A stretch of 64,000 bases of DNA. Origin: an uncultured Oxalobacteraceae bacterium. GTDB taxonomy: Bacteria; Pseudomonadota; Gammaproteobacteria; Burkholderiales; Burkholderiaceae_D. Location of the stretch: the NCBI GenBank assembly GCA_903862415.1, contig CAIOYD010000020.1, positions 1 to 64,000 of the forward strand, given 5' to 3'. The translations under genes were made by a program, and so were the position numbers. This document shows, one piece after another, positions 21,376 to 31,469 of this stretch; positions within the stretch are counted from its first letter, which is position 1, and every line of letters starts with the position of its first letter. The notes under the pieces were generated by a model that had not been told where the DNA came from, searched no databases, and saw only the letters and a program-made list of their open reading frames with translations.

Positions 21376-23418
21376 CTAAAACTCTTCCCAACCTTCATTA
21401 TCATTCGCTGATGCTGCCACCGGTTTCGACTTGACCGTAGCGACAGTCTTGATTTTTGCCGGACGAACGTTGCCAGTCAGTTTAGGTGCGACCGCTTTCA
21501 CGACGCGTTTGATTCCGGCCGACGGCCGAACTAATGTAGCTGGGGTATCGGCTTCATCGAGCTTAAATGCACTCACTACTTTAGCCAGCGATGCAGCCTG
21601 ATCCTGCAACGATTGCGCTGCTGCAGCAGCCTGTTCAACCAGCGCCGCATTCTGCTGGGTAGCATCATCCATTTCGGTAATGGCGACATTGACCTTTTCT
21701 ATTCCTTCGCTCTGCTCAATACTGGCAGCGGCGATTTCGCTCATGATATCGGCTACCTGCCTGACCGAAGTTACAATCTGCTCCATCGTGGCACCGGCTT
21801 CATCCACCAGCTTGCTGCCCACATCGACCTTACCGACCGAATCATCAATGAGTGCCTTGATTTCTTTGGCTGCTGATGCTGAACGCTGCGCCAGACTGCG
21901 CACTTCAGACGCCACCACCGCAAAGCCACGCCCCTGCTCACCGGCACGGGCGGCTTCCACGGCGGCATTGAGGGCCAGAATATTGGTTTGAAAAGCGATG
22001 CCATCGATGACGCTGATGATGTCGACAATTTTACGCGAACTGTCTTTAATCGATCCCATAGTTTGCACCACATCACCCACCACCTGCCCGCCCTTGGTGG
22101 CCACATCGGACGCCGTCACCACCAGCAAATTCGCCTGTCTGGCATTATCAGCATTCTGCCGCACAGTGGAAGTGAGCACCTGCATTTGCGTCGCCGTCTG
22201 CTCCAGACTGGCAGCCTGATCTTCAGTACGTCGCGACAAATCCAGATTACCTGCAGCGATTTCACTCGACGCATGCGCAATCGTATCTGTGCTGGCGCGG
22301 ACCGCACTGATGGTGCCATTGAGGGACTTCACGAAACGATTAAACGCTTGCGCCAGTGCGCCGATTTCGTCTTCCGACTCGACCTTCATGGAGCGGCTCA
22401 GATCGCCATCACCATCGGCTATTTCACCCAGCATACGTGCCGCTCCGGCCACTGGTGCAGCAATCGCCTTGCTGATCAAAAAGATGATGAACAACCCTAC
22501 GCCACCACCCACCACACCAGCCACCAACGCGGCAATGGTCGCCGTTTTGGTGACATTGCCCAGCACTTCCGCTTCCGGCACCTGGGCAATCACATACAAA
22601 TTGAGTTCCGGCACGAACGACGACGCCACTATTTGTTTGCCACTATCGTTAGAAAATACCGCACTGGTGAATTTTTCCTTATTGAGCAATTGTTTGCTCA
22701 GTTCTTCATTAAAGCCCGGTAAATCCCTGAGTAAATGTTTACCATCGGCCAAAGCAGCATCGTGATGCATCAACACACTGCCATCGGCACGCAACAAGAA
22801 GACGAATCCGGAACTGCCAACATGATAAGCACTGATCGTGCTGGCCAGCGATTCCATTGACAATCCCAGTCCGGCGATTCCGCGTTTGCCTTCGCCCTCA
22901 AACCGGGCATTAATAAACAACATGTAGGCATTCGCTTTACTGTCCTTATCGATATCGATGCTATACGGTTTGCCTGAATCGATAAAACTGTAAAACCAGC
23001 CATCATTACCAGATGCTTTACTGACGGTGCGATTAAGCCCGTCTTCAGTAAAATATTTTCCGCTGGCTTCAGACACCCAGAATACGGTTGCGGCATGATT
23101 TTTGTCTTTCAGGTTTTTGGCATACCGCTTCCAGCCATCCACGCCGTCATCGGGCAAACCCTTGCTCTCCCAGTCCAGCAAATAGGTGTTGTTGCTAATG
23201 CCCTGCGCAATGGTCATCGGATTCCCGATCTGGCGCAAAATATCGTTACGAATTTCGCCCACCACGGCGGGTAGCTCCTGATTGACCACCCGCTCCTTAA
23301 TCCCCTTGCTGGTCATCATGATCGACAATACCGACGAAATCAGCAAAAACAACAGCAGACAAAAAGCCATGCTGATGAGCAGCTTTTTTTGGATGGATAA
23401 TCGTTGCAACATAGTCAT
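21376..23418 (-). CDS. methyl-accepting chemotaxis protein with Cache-like periplasmic domain
   Basis: Two TM segments, HAMP, signalling hairpin [52 protein letters not shown]-terminal GWEEF pentapeptide. Confidence 0.95.
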   Translation of the reverse strand: MTMLQRLSIQKKLLISMAFCLLLFLLISSVLSIMMTSKGIKERVVNQELPAVVGEIRNDILRQIGNPMTIAQGISNNTYLLDWESKGLPDDGVDGWKRYAKNLKDKNHAATVFWVSEASGKYFTEDGLNRTVSKASGNDGWFYSFIDSGKPYSIDIDKDSKANAYMLFINARFEGEGKRGIAGLGLSMESLASTISAYHVGSSGFVFLLRADGSVLMHHDAALADGKHLLRDLPGFNEELSKQLLNKEKFTSAVFSNDSGKQIVASSFVPELNLYVIAQVPEAEVLGNVTKTATIAALVAGVVGGGVGLFIIFLISKAIAAPVAGAARMLGEIADGDGDLSRSMKVESEDEIGALAQAFNRFVKSLNGTISAVRASTDTIAHASSEIAAGNLDLSRRTEDQAASLEQTATQMQVLTSTVRQNADNARQANLLVVTASDVATKGGQVVGDVVQTMGSIKDSSRKIVDIISVIDGIAFQTNILALNAAVEAARAGEQGRGFAVVASEVRSLAQRSASAAKEIKALIDDSVGKVDVGSKLVDEAGATMEQIVTSVRQVADIMSEIAAASIEQSEGIEKVNVAITEMDDATQQNAALVEQAAAAAQSLQDQAASLAKVVSAFKLDEADTPATLVRPSAGIKRVVKAVAPKLTGNVRPAKIKTVATVKSKPVAASANDNEGWEEF

Positions 23419-23614
23419 GACACACTCCCGGGCTGGAATTAAATAAGTGGCGTTTTTACACCACGCCTGTTTCAGTCTAGTTGCTGTTTTTTCATTTTCA
23501 ATCTGCTATTGTCATTTTTTGACTTTGCGCAAAAAAACCTTGTTATGTATTTTTAATCCTACTCATAAAATACCAATAACATGAACAAAAATACAATTAA
23601 CCGTTACACAATAC

Positions 23615-23668
23615 GTTTCAAATAGCGTCTCATAATTTAAACATGAAACACCAAGCAGGATTTGAAAC
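23615..23668. promoter_or_regulatory. candidate activator-binding inverted repeat upstream of prpB
   Basis: gtttcaaat (23615-23623) and atttgaaac (23660-23668), perfect 9-bp arms, upstream of the -24/-12 element. Confidence 0.45.
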
Positions 23669-23745
23669 AGCGCGACTTGCAATCAACAACCCGCAAAAAA
23701 ATACAACCTGTTGATTTTAATGATTATTTAAATAAATAAATTTCA

Positions 23746-23761
23746 TGGCACAGGCTTTGCT
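23746..23761 (+). promoter_or_regulatory. sigma-54 (-24/-12) promoter of the prp operon
   Basis: TGGCACaggctTTGCT, GG and GC separated by 10 nt; 36 nt upstream of the prpB ATG. Confidence 0.8.
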
Positions 23762-23797
23762 ATGCATTATCCAGTTTATCCATTTCAGGAGTCATTC

Positions 23798-24688
23798 ATG
23801 AGCACCCATTCTGCCGGAGCGGCCTTTCGCCAGGCTCTGCAAGACGAATCCCCGCTGCAAATTATTGGCGCCATCAATGCCAATCATGCCTTACTGGCTA
23901 AACGCGCCGGCTTTAAAGCCATTTACCTCTCCGGTGGCGGCGTAGCAGCCGGATCACTGGGTTTGCCGGATCTGGGCATTTCCAATCTCGACGATGTACT
24001 CACTGACGTGCGCCGCATTACCGATGTATGCGATTTACCCTTGCTGGTAGATATCGATACCGGTTTTGGTTCTTCCGCTTTTAATGTAGCGCGCACGGTA
24101 AAATCGATGATTAAATTCGGCGCTGCTGCTGTCCACATCGAAGACCAGGTCGGCGCCAAACGCTGCGGTCACCGTCCGGGCAAAGAAATCGTCAGCCAGC
24201 AAGAAATGGTTGATCGCATCAAGGCCGCTGTCGACGCCCGTACCGATGACGCCTTTGTGATCATGGCGCGCACCGATGCGCTGGCAGTCGAAGGTTTTGA
24301 TGCTGCGCTCGCACGTGCACATGCCTATGTGGAAGCCGGTGCCGACATGGTGTTCCCGGAAGCGATCACCGAGCTGCCTATGTATCAGCGCTTTGCCAGC
24401 AAACTGCAAGTGCCGATTCTGGCCAACATCACCGAATTTGGTGCCACCCCGTTATTTACCGTGGACGAATTAAAATCGGTCGGCGTCGGCATGGTGCTGT
24501 ATCCACTGTCGGCCTTCCGCGCCATGAACAAGGCGGCCGAAAATGTCTACAACGCCGTGCGTCGCGACGGCACGCAAAAGAACGTTATCGACAGCATGCA
24601 AACCCGCATGGAACTGTATGAACGCATTAACTACCATAGCTTCGAACAAAAACTGGACGCTTTGTTTGCCCAGCAAAAAGCAAAATAA
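23798..24688 (+). CDS. prpB: 2-methylisocitrate lyase
   Basis: [47 protein letters not shown]. Confidence 0.95.
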   Translation: MSTHSAGAAFRQALQDESPLQIIGAINANHALLAKRAGFKAIYLSGGGVAAGSLGLPDLGISNLDDVLTDVRRITDVCDLPLLVDIDTGFGSSAFNVARTVKSMIKFGAAAVHIEDQVGAKRCGHRPGKEIVSQQEMVDRIKAAVDARTDDAFVIMARTDALAVEGFDAALARAHAYVEAGADMVFPEAITELPMYQRFASKLQVPILANITEFGATPLFTVDELKSVGVGMVLYPLSAFRAMNKAAENVYNAVRRDGTQKNVIDSMQTRMELYERINYHSFEQKLDALFAQQKAK

Positions 24689-24722
24689 ATTCCCCACTTC
24701 TCGAAACAGTAAGGAAATCATC

Positions 24723-25874
24723 ATGACTGAAATTACCACACCGTTCAAACCAAAAAAATCGGTCGCACTCTCTGGCGTCACCGCGGGCAATACCGCGCTG
24801 TGCACCGTAGGCAAAACCGGTAACGATCTGCATTATCGCGGCTACGATATTCTCGATGTGGCCAACAGCTGCGAATTTGAAGAAATCGCCCATCTGCTGG
24901 TGCATGGCAAATTACCTAATGTCGCTGAATTACACGCTTATAAAATCCGCCTGCAATCGCTGCGCGGTTTACCGGCAAGCCTGAAAGCAGCGCTCGAATG
25001 TCTGCCCGCGTCCGCCCATCCGATGGATGTGATGCGCACCGGGGTTTCGGTTCTGGGCTGCCTGCTGCCAGAAAAAGACGATCACAATCTGCCCGGCGCG
25101 CGCGACATTGCCGATCAACTCATGGCCTCGTTTGGTTCCATGCTGCTGTACTGGTATCACTTCAGCCATAACGGTCGCCGCATTGAAGTCGAAACCAATG
25201 ACGATTCCATCGGAGGTCATTTCCTGCATCTGCTGCATGGCAAAGCCCCCTCGGCCGACTGGGTCAGTGCCATGCATACTTCGCTGATTTTATATGCCGA
25301 ACACGAATTCAATGCCTCCACCTTTGCCGGTCGTGTTATCGCCGGTACCGGTTCCGACATGCATTCAGCCATTGCCGGCGCGATCGGCGCACTGCGCGGT
25401 CCTAAACATGGCGGCGCCAATGAAGTGGCGTTTGAAATTCAAAAACGTTATGACAATCCGGATGAAGCCGAAGCCGATATCAAAAAACGGGTCGAAAACA
25501 AGGAAGTCGTCATCGGCTTTGGTCATCCGGTGTATACCATTTCTGACCCACGCAATAAAGTCATCAAAGAAGTCGCCCGCCATTTGTCGCAACAGGCAGG
25601 TTCAAGCAAAATGTTTGACATTGCCGAACGTCTGGAAACGGTGATGTGGGATGCCAAAAAAATGTTCCCCAATCTGGACTGGTTTTCCGCCGTCTCGTAT
25701 CACATGATGAACGTTCCTACAGCCATGTTTACGCCGCTGTTTGTGATTGCCCGTACCTCTGGCTGGGCCGCACACATTGTTGAACAGCGCATCGACAACA
25801 AAATCATCCGCCCGAGTGCCAATTATGTCGGTCCGGAAGATTTGCAGTTCGTGCCGCTCAAAGATCGCCGCTAA
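24723..25874 (+). CDS. prpC: 2-methylcitrate synthase
   Basis: [35 protein letters not shown], citrate synthase motifs; operon context. Confidence 0.95.
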   Translation: MTEITTPFKPKKSVALSGVTAGNTALCTVGKTGNDLHYRGYDILDVANSCEFEEIAHLLVHGKLPNVAELHAYKIRLQSLRGLPASLKAALECLPASAHPMDVMRTGVSVLGCLLPEKDDHNLPGARDIADQLMASFGSMLLYWYHFSHNGRRIEVETNDDSIGGHFLHLLHGKAPSADWVSAMHTSLILYAEHEFNASTFAGRVIAGTGSDMHSAIAGAIGALRGPKHGGANEVAFEIQKRYDNPDEAEADIKKRVENKEVVIGFGHPVYTISDPRNKVIKEVARHLSQQAGSSKMFDIAERLETVMWDAKKMFPNLDWFSAVSYHMMNVPTAMFTPLFVIARTSGWAAHIVEQRIDNKIIRPSANYVGPEDLQFVPLKDRR

Positions 25875-25939
25875 TCCCGACATTTCCGCTAATCCCGACA
25901 TTTCCGCTGATCCCGTCATTTCCGCTAACCCCGTCATTC
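25868..25939. repeat. four tandem 18-bp units (CCGCTAATCCCGACATTT and variants)
   Basis: 25868-25885 and 25886-25903 identical; 25904-25921 and 25922-25939 degenerate; starts inside the last codons of prpC. Confidence 0.9.
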
Positions 25940-25955
25940 CCGCGCAGGCGGGAAT
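25936..25955. repeat. REP-like palindrome (CGTCATTCCCGCGCAGGCGGGAATCCAG family)
   Basis: attcccgc-gcag-gcgggaat perfect hairpin; the + frame reads PVIPAQAGIQ, a familiar spurious translation of this repeat class. Confidence 0.8.
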
Positions 25956-26019
25956 CCAGTGTCGTTACGTAAATCATTTTTCAGCTTGCCTGCCCCCACA
26001 TTATCATTTTGAGTGAGCC

Positions 26020-28632
26020 ATGAACCCAGCCTTTCGCAAATCTTTACCCGGCACCGCACTGGACTATTTCGACGCCCGTGCCGCCGTCGATGCCATCACC
26101 CCTGGCGCGTACGAAAAACTACCCTACACTTCACGCGTACTGGCAGAAAATCTGCTGCGCCGCAGTGATCCGGCCACCCTCACCGACTCGCTTAAGCAAT
26201 TCATCGAGCGACGCCGCGATCTGGATTTCCCGTGGTTTCCGGCCCGGGTAGTCTGTCACGACATTCTCGGTCAGACTGCACTGGTGGATCTGGCCGGTTT
26301 GCGTGACGCTATTGCTGCTCAGGGTGGCGATCCGGCACTGGTCAATCCGGTGGTGCCCACTCAACTGGTAGTCGACCATTCACTGGCGGTTGAATGTGGC
26401 GGCTTTGATCCGGATGCGTTTGCCAAAAACCGCTTAATTGAAGATCGCCGCAACGAAGACCGCTTTGACTTCATCAACTGGTGCAAAAAATCCTTCAAAA
26501 ACGTCGACGTGATCCCACCGGGCAATGGCATTCTGCACCAGATCAATCTGGAGCGCATGTCGCCGGTGATTCAGGTGCAGGATGGAGTGGCCTTTCCGGA
26601 CACCCTCGTTGGCACTGACAGCCACACACCGATGGTGGATGCCCTCGGCGTCATTGCCATCGGGGTCGGCGGACTCGAAGCCGAAAGCGTGATGCTCGGC
26701 CGTGCTTCCTGGATGCGTCTGCCCGACATCATCGGCGTTGAACTCAGCGGCAAACCACAACCAGGCATTACCGCTACCGACATCGTCCTGACCCTGACCG
26801 AATTTTTACGTAAACAAAAAGTGGTTTCAGCCTACCTTGAGTTCTATGGCTCCGGAGCAGCCAGCCTCACCCTGGGTGACCGTGCCACCATCGCCAACAT
26901 GGCACCGGAATTCGGCGCCACCGCAGCAATGTTTTATATCGATGAGCAAACCATCAGCTACCTCAAACTCACCGGTCGCGATGATGAACTCGTCAAGCTG
27001 GTTGAACTGTATGCCAAAACTACCGGACTGTGGGCCGACAGTCTGGTGCACGCCGAATATGAACGGGTACTGCACTTTGATTTATCTACCGTGGTGCGCT
27101 CAATTGCCGGCCCCTCCAATCCGCACAACCGCGTCGCCACCACCGATCTGGCCGCACGTGGCATCAGTGGCACAGTAGAAAATGAAGCTGGTCTGATGCC
27201 CGATGGTGCTGTCATTATTGCCGCCATCACCAGCTGCACCAACACCAACAATCCACGCAACATGATCGCCGCCGGCCTGATCGCGCGCAACGCCAATGCC
27301 CGCGGCCTGACCCGCAAACCCTGGGTCAAGAGTTCACTCGCACCCGGCTCAAAAACTGTCACCCTGTATCTGGAACAGGCCAAGCTGTTATCCGAACTCG
27401 AACAGCTCGGCTTTGGTGTCGTTGCCTATGCCTGCACGTCCTGCAATGGTATGAGTGGCGCACTTGATCCGGTAATCCAGCAAGAAGTCATTGAACGCGA
27501 TCTGTATGCCACCGCGGTATTATCAGGCAACCGCAACTTTGACGGCCGGATTCATCCGTATGCCAAACAGGCCTTCCTGGCTTCGCCACCGCTCGTGGTT
27601 GCCTACGCCATTGCCGGCACCATCCGCTTCGATATTGAAAAAGATATTCTCGGCATCGACGCCAGCGGCCAGCCGGTTGCTTTAAAAGACATCTGGCCAA
27701 CCGATCAGGAAATCGATGCCATTGTCGCTGCCAGCGTCAAACCGGAACAGTTTCGCAAAGTCTACATTCCGATGTTTGCCAAACAGCTTGACGATGGCAC
27801 CAGCGTGAAACCACTCTACGACTGGCGCCCGCAAACCACGTACATCCGCCGCCCGCCTTATTGGGAAGGTGCGCTCGCCGGTGCACGCAACATGCACGGC
27901 ATGCGTGCTTTGGCCGTCCTGGGTGACAACATCACCACCGATCATTTGTCGCCATCCAATGCCATTATGCCCGACAGTGCCGCCGGTGCTTATCTGGCCA
28001 AAATGGGCTTGCCGGAAGAAGATTTTAATTCCTACGCCACCCATCGCGGCGATCACCTCACCGCACAGCGCGCCACCTTTGCCAATCCGACCCTGAAAAA
28101 CGAAATGGTGATCGAAAACGGCAAAGTCAAAGCCGGCTCACTCACACGCGTCGAACCTGAAGGTCAGGTCATGCGCATGTGGGAAGCGATTGAAATTTAT
28201 ATGGAACGCAAACAACCGCTGATCATTATTGCCGGCGCCGATTACGGTCAGGGCTCGTCGCGCGACTGGGCGGCCAAGGGGGTACGTCTGGCCGGTGTGG
28301 AAGCCATTGCCGCCGAAGGCTTTGAACGCATCCATCGTACCAATCTGGTTGGCATGGGCGTATTGCCGCTGGAATTTTTCCCGGGCGTCAATCGCCTCAC
28401 ACTCGGACTTGACGGCAGCGAAACTTATGACGTTACCGGAACACGTCAACCACGCACTACCCTGACGCTGGTGATCCATCGTAAAAATGGGGAGCGCCTG
28501 GAAGTTCCAATGCTGTGCCGACTCGACACCGCCGAAGAAGTCTCAATCTATGAAGCTGGCGGCGTCTTGCAGCGGTTTGCCAAGGACTTTCTCGAGTCTG
28601 CCAACCCGTCAACCAATCAGGCGAAAAAGTAG
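26020..28632 (+). CDS. acnD: Fe/S-dependent 2-methylisocitrate dehydratase (AcnD)
   Basis: Aconitase-family motifs (VGTDSHTPMVDALGVI, AAITSCTNTNNP, GADYGQGSSRDWAAKG); located between prpC and prpF. Confidence 0.93.
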   Translation: MNPAFRKSLPGTALDYFDARAAVDAITPGAYEKLPYTSRVLAENLLRRSDPATLTDSLKQFIERRRDLDFPWFPARVVCHDILGQTALVDLAGLRDAIAAQGGDPALVNPVVPTQLVVDHSLAVECGGFDPDAFAKNRLIEDRRNEDRFDFINWCKKSFKNVDVIPPGNGILHQINLERMSPVIQVQDGVAFPDTLVGTDSHTPMVDALGVIAIGVGGLEAESVMLGRASWMRLPDIIGVELSGKPQPGITATDIVLTLTEFLRKQKVVSAYLEFYGSGAASLTLGDRATIANMAPEFGATAAMFYIDEQTISYLKLTGRDDELVKLVELYAKTTGLWADSLVHAEYERVLHFDLSTVVRSIAGPSNPHNRVATTDLAARGISGTVENEAGLMPDGAVIIAAITSCTNTNNPRNMIAAGLIARNANARGLTRKPWVKSSLAPGSKTVTLYLEQAKLLSELEQLGFGVVAYACTSCNGMSGALDPVIQQEVIERDLYATAVLSGNRNFDGRIHPYAKQAFLASPPLVVAYAIAGTIRFDIEKDILGIDASGQPVALKDIWPTDQEIDAIVAASVKPEQFRKVYIPMFAKQLDDGTSVKPLYDWRPQTTYIRRPPYWEGALAGARNMHGMRALAVLGDNITTDHLSPSNAIMPDSAAGAYLAKMGLPEEDFNSYATHRGDHLTAQRATFANPTLKNEMVIENGKVKAGSLTRVEPEGQVMRMWEAIEIYMERKQPLIIIAGADYGQGSSRDWAAKGVRLAGVEAIAAEGFERIHRTNLVGMGVLPLEFFPGVNRLTLGLDGSETYDVTGTRQPRTTLTLVIHRKNGERLEVPMLCRLDTAEEVSIYEAGGVLQRFAKDFLESANPSTNQAKK

Positions 28633-28658
28633 GGTGTATTAGCGCAGCGTAATACACC
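28633..28658. repeat. REP-like hairpin between acnD and prpF
   Basis: ggtgtatta-gcgcagcg-taatacacc, perfect 9-bp stem. Confidence 0.75.
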
Positions 28659-28697
28659 ATATGCCGGACTTTACCCTCAGCCAAAACAGGAGTTTCC

Positions 28698-29894
28698 ATG
28701 CCCCACGTTCCGCAAATAAAAATCCCCGCCACCTATATCCGTGGCGGCACCAGCAAAGGCGTATTCTTTCGTCTTCAGGACTTACCGCTGGCGGCACAAA
28801 TTCCCGGCGCTGCGCGCGATGCCCTGCTGCTGCGCGTCATAGGCAGTCCCGATCCGTATGGCAAACAAATTGATGGCATGGGTGGCGCGACGTCGAGTAC
28901 CAGTAAAACCGTCATTCTGTCCAAAAGCAGTCAGCCCGGACACGACGTCGACTACCTGTTTGGCCAGGTCGCCATCGACCAAGCTTTTGTTGACTGGAGC
29001 GGCAATTGCGGCAATCTGTCAGCTGCAGTCGGTTCCTTTGCCATTGCCAGTGGACTCATCGATGTCAGCAGCCAACTCACCAATGGCAGCGGCATGGCTT
29101 GTGTGCGCATCTGGCAGGCCAACATCCGCAAAACCATTATTGCTCACGTCCCGGTCAGCTACGGTGAAGTGCAGGAAACCGGTGACTTTGAACTTGATGG
29201 CGTGACCTTTCCGGCAGCCGAAGTACAACTGGAATTTCTCGACCCGGCAGCCGAAGAGGAAGGCGGCAGCGGCGCGATGTTCCCGACCGGGAATCTGATA
29301 GACAATCTCATTGTTCCCGGCGTAGGCACCCTCAAAGCCACCATGATTAATGCCGGTATTCCCACCATCTTCATTAACGCGGCCGATCTCGGTTACAGCG
29401 GCTGTGAACTGCAGGATGTCATCAACAGCGATGCTGCTGCACTGGCGCGCTTTGAAACCATACGAGCGCATGGTGCTCTGCGCATGGGACTCATCACCAG
29501 CCCGGAGCAAGCCCAGCAACGCCAGCATACCCCCAAGGTCGCCTTTGTCGCGCCACCTGCGAGCTATACCGCCTCCAGCGGCAAACCCGTACATGCCGCC
29601 GATATCGATTTACTGGTGCGCGCCATGTCCATGGGCAAACTGCATCACGCCATGATGGGCACTGCTGCCGTCGCCATCGGCACCGCCGCCGCCATCCCCG
29701 GCACGCTGGTCAATCTGGCCGCCGGTGGCGGTGCCAGAACCGCAGTACGCTTTGGCCACCCCTCGGGCACCCTGCGTGTCGGCGCCGCCGCCAGCCTGCA
29801 CAACGGCGTCTGGACGGTCACCAAAGCCATCATGAGCCGCAGTGCACGGATACTCATGCAAGGCTGGGTCCGCATCCCCGGCGACAGCTTTTAA
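28698..29894 (+). CDS. prpF: 2-methylaconitate cis-trans isomerase
   Basis: IPATYIRGGTSKGVFFRLQDLP, GMGGATSSTSKT, RIWQANIRKTI. Confidence 0.95.
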   Translation: MPHVPQIKIPATYIRGGTSKGVFFRLQDLPLAAQIPGAARDALLLRVIGSPDPYGKQIDGMGGATSSTSKTVILSKSSQPGHDVDYLFGQVAIDQAFVDWSGNCGNLSAAVGSFAIASGLIDVSSQLTNGSGMACVRIWQANIRKTIIAHVPVSYGEVQETGDFELDGVTFPAAEVQLEFLDPAAEEEGGSGAMFPTGNLIDNLIVPGVGTLKATMINAGIPTIFINAADLGYSGCELQDVINSDAAALARFETIRAHGALRMGLITSPEQAQQRQHTPKVAFVAPPASYTASSGKPVHAADIDLLVRAMSMGKLHHAMMGTAAVAIGTAAAIPGTLVNLAAGGGARTAVRFGHPSGTLRVGAAASLHNGVWTVTKAIMSRSARILMQGWVRIPGDSF

Positions 29895-29922
29895 ACAACC
29901 GCAGCCACTGCCACCGATCAGC

Positions 29923-31353
29923 TCAGCGTGAGCTCAGATGATCGCGCAGGCAGGAACGGTAGCCGAGTATTTTGCCGTTTTTCTGATAACTGCTGCAGGC
30001 TGCGGCCAGCGCCGTTTGCTCTGCCGCAGTGAGTTGATTCATGTCCGGCAGCATCCCGTCGGCCGCCAGCAGCGCCATCTGATTGTGCATACAGGACTGA
30101 TAACCGGCAATATCCCCATTGTGCTGCAGCGTGCTGCAGGCCGCTGCCACGGTAGCACTTTCGCCCGCCGTCAACCCCTGCTGCGATGGCAGCGGACCGG
30201 CCGACGTCGCCAGAGCCACCTGCGTGCGCAGACATGACTGATAATTCCGCTCATTCTGAATCGCATGACAGGCTGCCACTACCGTGCTTTTTTCACCTGC
30301 CGTCAAACTGGTGCCAGCAAAGGTCGGCGCTGTGCGATGACTTCTGGCATGCGGTGCACTGCTGCTGAGCTGCGTTTTATCCACCGTCATCGTGACACCG
30401 TTATACAGATTTTCCTGCGCCATTTCCCGCCCCTGCTCGGTCGCCAGCATGGTCACTGCCTGGGCGGCCAGATGATGCAGCGGCGGAATAAAATGCAGGC
30501 ACAGCGACGTGATCACCAACAACGGCAGCGCAACCGCTAACCAGCCCAGCATCGCCATCAATCGGGGCAACACTTCATAGCCAGCGAATCCACCATGACT
30601 ATCCGCGTAGGACTGAACCTCATCACTGTACGTACTGAGCTGCCGACGCTGTGAGCGTCGTTGCCCGCGACGTATCAGCCAGACCAGCAGCGCCAGCACC
30701 AACAGCGGCACAATGTACATCAACCCAGCCTCAGTCAGCCCGGCATCCGGCGCAACATTAAGCAGATACGCCATCACGCCCAGGTTATAGCCCATCAACA
30801 GCATCGCCACCCAAGGTGCAAAAAAACGTGACTCCGTCAGCGCCGCTGCGCAACCCAGCAACGTCAGCACCCCGAAGCCGAGCACAAAATCCGTACGCAC
30901 AGTAAAATCCTGCTGCAAGTCACCCAAATACAGCAGCACCGCGAACGACATCAGCGTCAGGCACACCACCCAGCACAGCAGCCCAGTCAGCTTGCTCAAC
31001 ATCACCCCCAGCCGTCCGCCAGCAGGCTCAGCACGACCCGACATGAAAGATTGCCGCGTTGCACTGCCCGCAGCCACTGCGCTTCGCTGTGGTGCTGCGG
31101 TCTGTTCCTCAAGCCGGAGCTGATTTTCATTATAGGCAATCCAGGCATCATGTTCCGCCTTGCGCAGCGGATCCGATAACACCCGGAAAGCTTCATTAAT
31201 GATTTTCATCCTGGCTTCGGCCTGGCTCAAATTATCCGGATTTTTATCCGGATGAAATTTCTGCGACAGCACTTTGTAAGCGGCGCGGATCACCGAATCG
31301 CTGGCAGTGCGGGCGATCTGCAAATTGTCGTAATGGGTGCGGAGAGGAGTCAT
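29923..31353 (-). CDS. membrane protein with N-terminal J domain and three C-terminal Cys-containing repeats
   Basis: J domain with FHPDKNPDN; several TM segments; three tandem LTAxE..AAC..Q.N...Y.SC units. Confidence 0.85.
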   Translation of the reverse strand: MTPLRTHYDNLQIARTASDSVIRAAYKVLSQKFHPDKNPDNLSQAEARMKIINEAFRVLSDPLRKAEHDAWIAYNENQLRLEEQTAAPQRSAVAAGSATRQSFMSGRAEPAGGRLGVMLSKLTGLLCWVVCLTLMSFAVLLYLGDLQQDFTVRTDFVLGFGVLTLLGCAAALTESRFFAPWVAMLLMGYNLGVMAYLLNVAPDAGLTEAGLMYIVPLLVLALLVWLIRRGQRRSQRRQLSTYSDEVQSYADSHGGFAGYEVLPRLMAMLGWLAVALPLLVITSLCLHFIPPLHHLAAQAVTMLATEQGREMAQENLYNGVTMTVDKTQLSSSAPHARSHRTAPTFAGTSLTAGEKSTVVAACHAIQNERNYQSCLRTQVALATSAGPLPSQQGLTAGESATVAAACSTLQHNGDIAGYQSCMHNQMALLAADGMLPDMNQLTAAEQTALAAACSSYQKNGKILGYRSCLRDHLSSR

Positions 31354-31469
31354 GGCGTATGCTTAATGGATAACAAGGCAGAGCATAACTCCTATTACCC
31401 GCGAAAGAAATGCCCTATTCAGGTAATTCACCTCCAGCAACGTAAATCAAACTATTGTTCAGGAGCTGC

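Noticed and set aside
25602-25937. Minus-strand ORF starting MTGLAEMTGSAEMSGLAEM
   Set aside because: Repetitive N-terminus is just translation of the 18-bp repeat; the rest is antisense to prpC.
25868-25939. CRISPR-like array
   Set aside because: 18-bp units are directly abutting with no spacers and no cas genes nearby; a simple tandem repeat.
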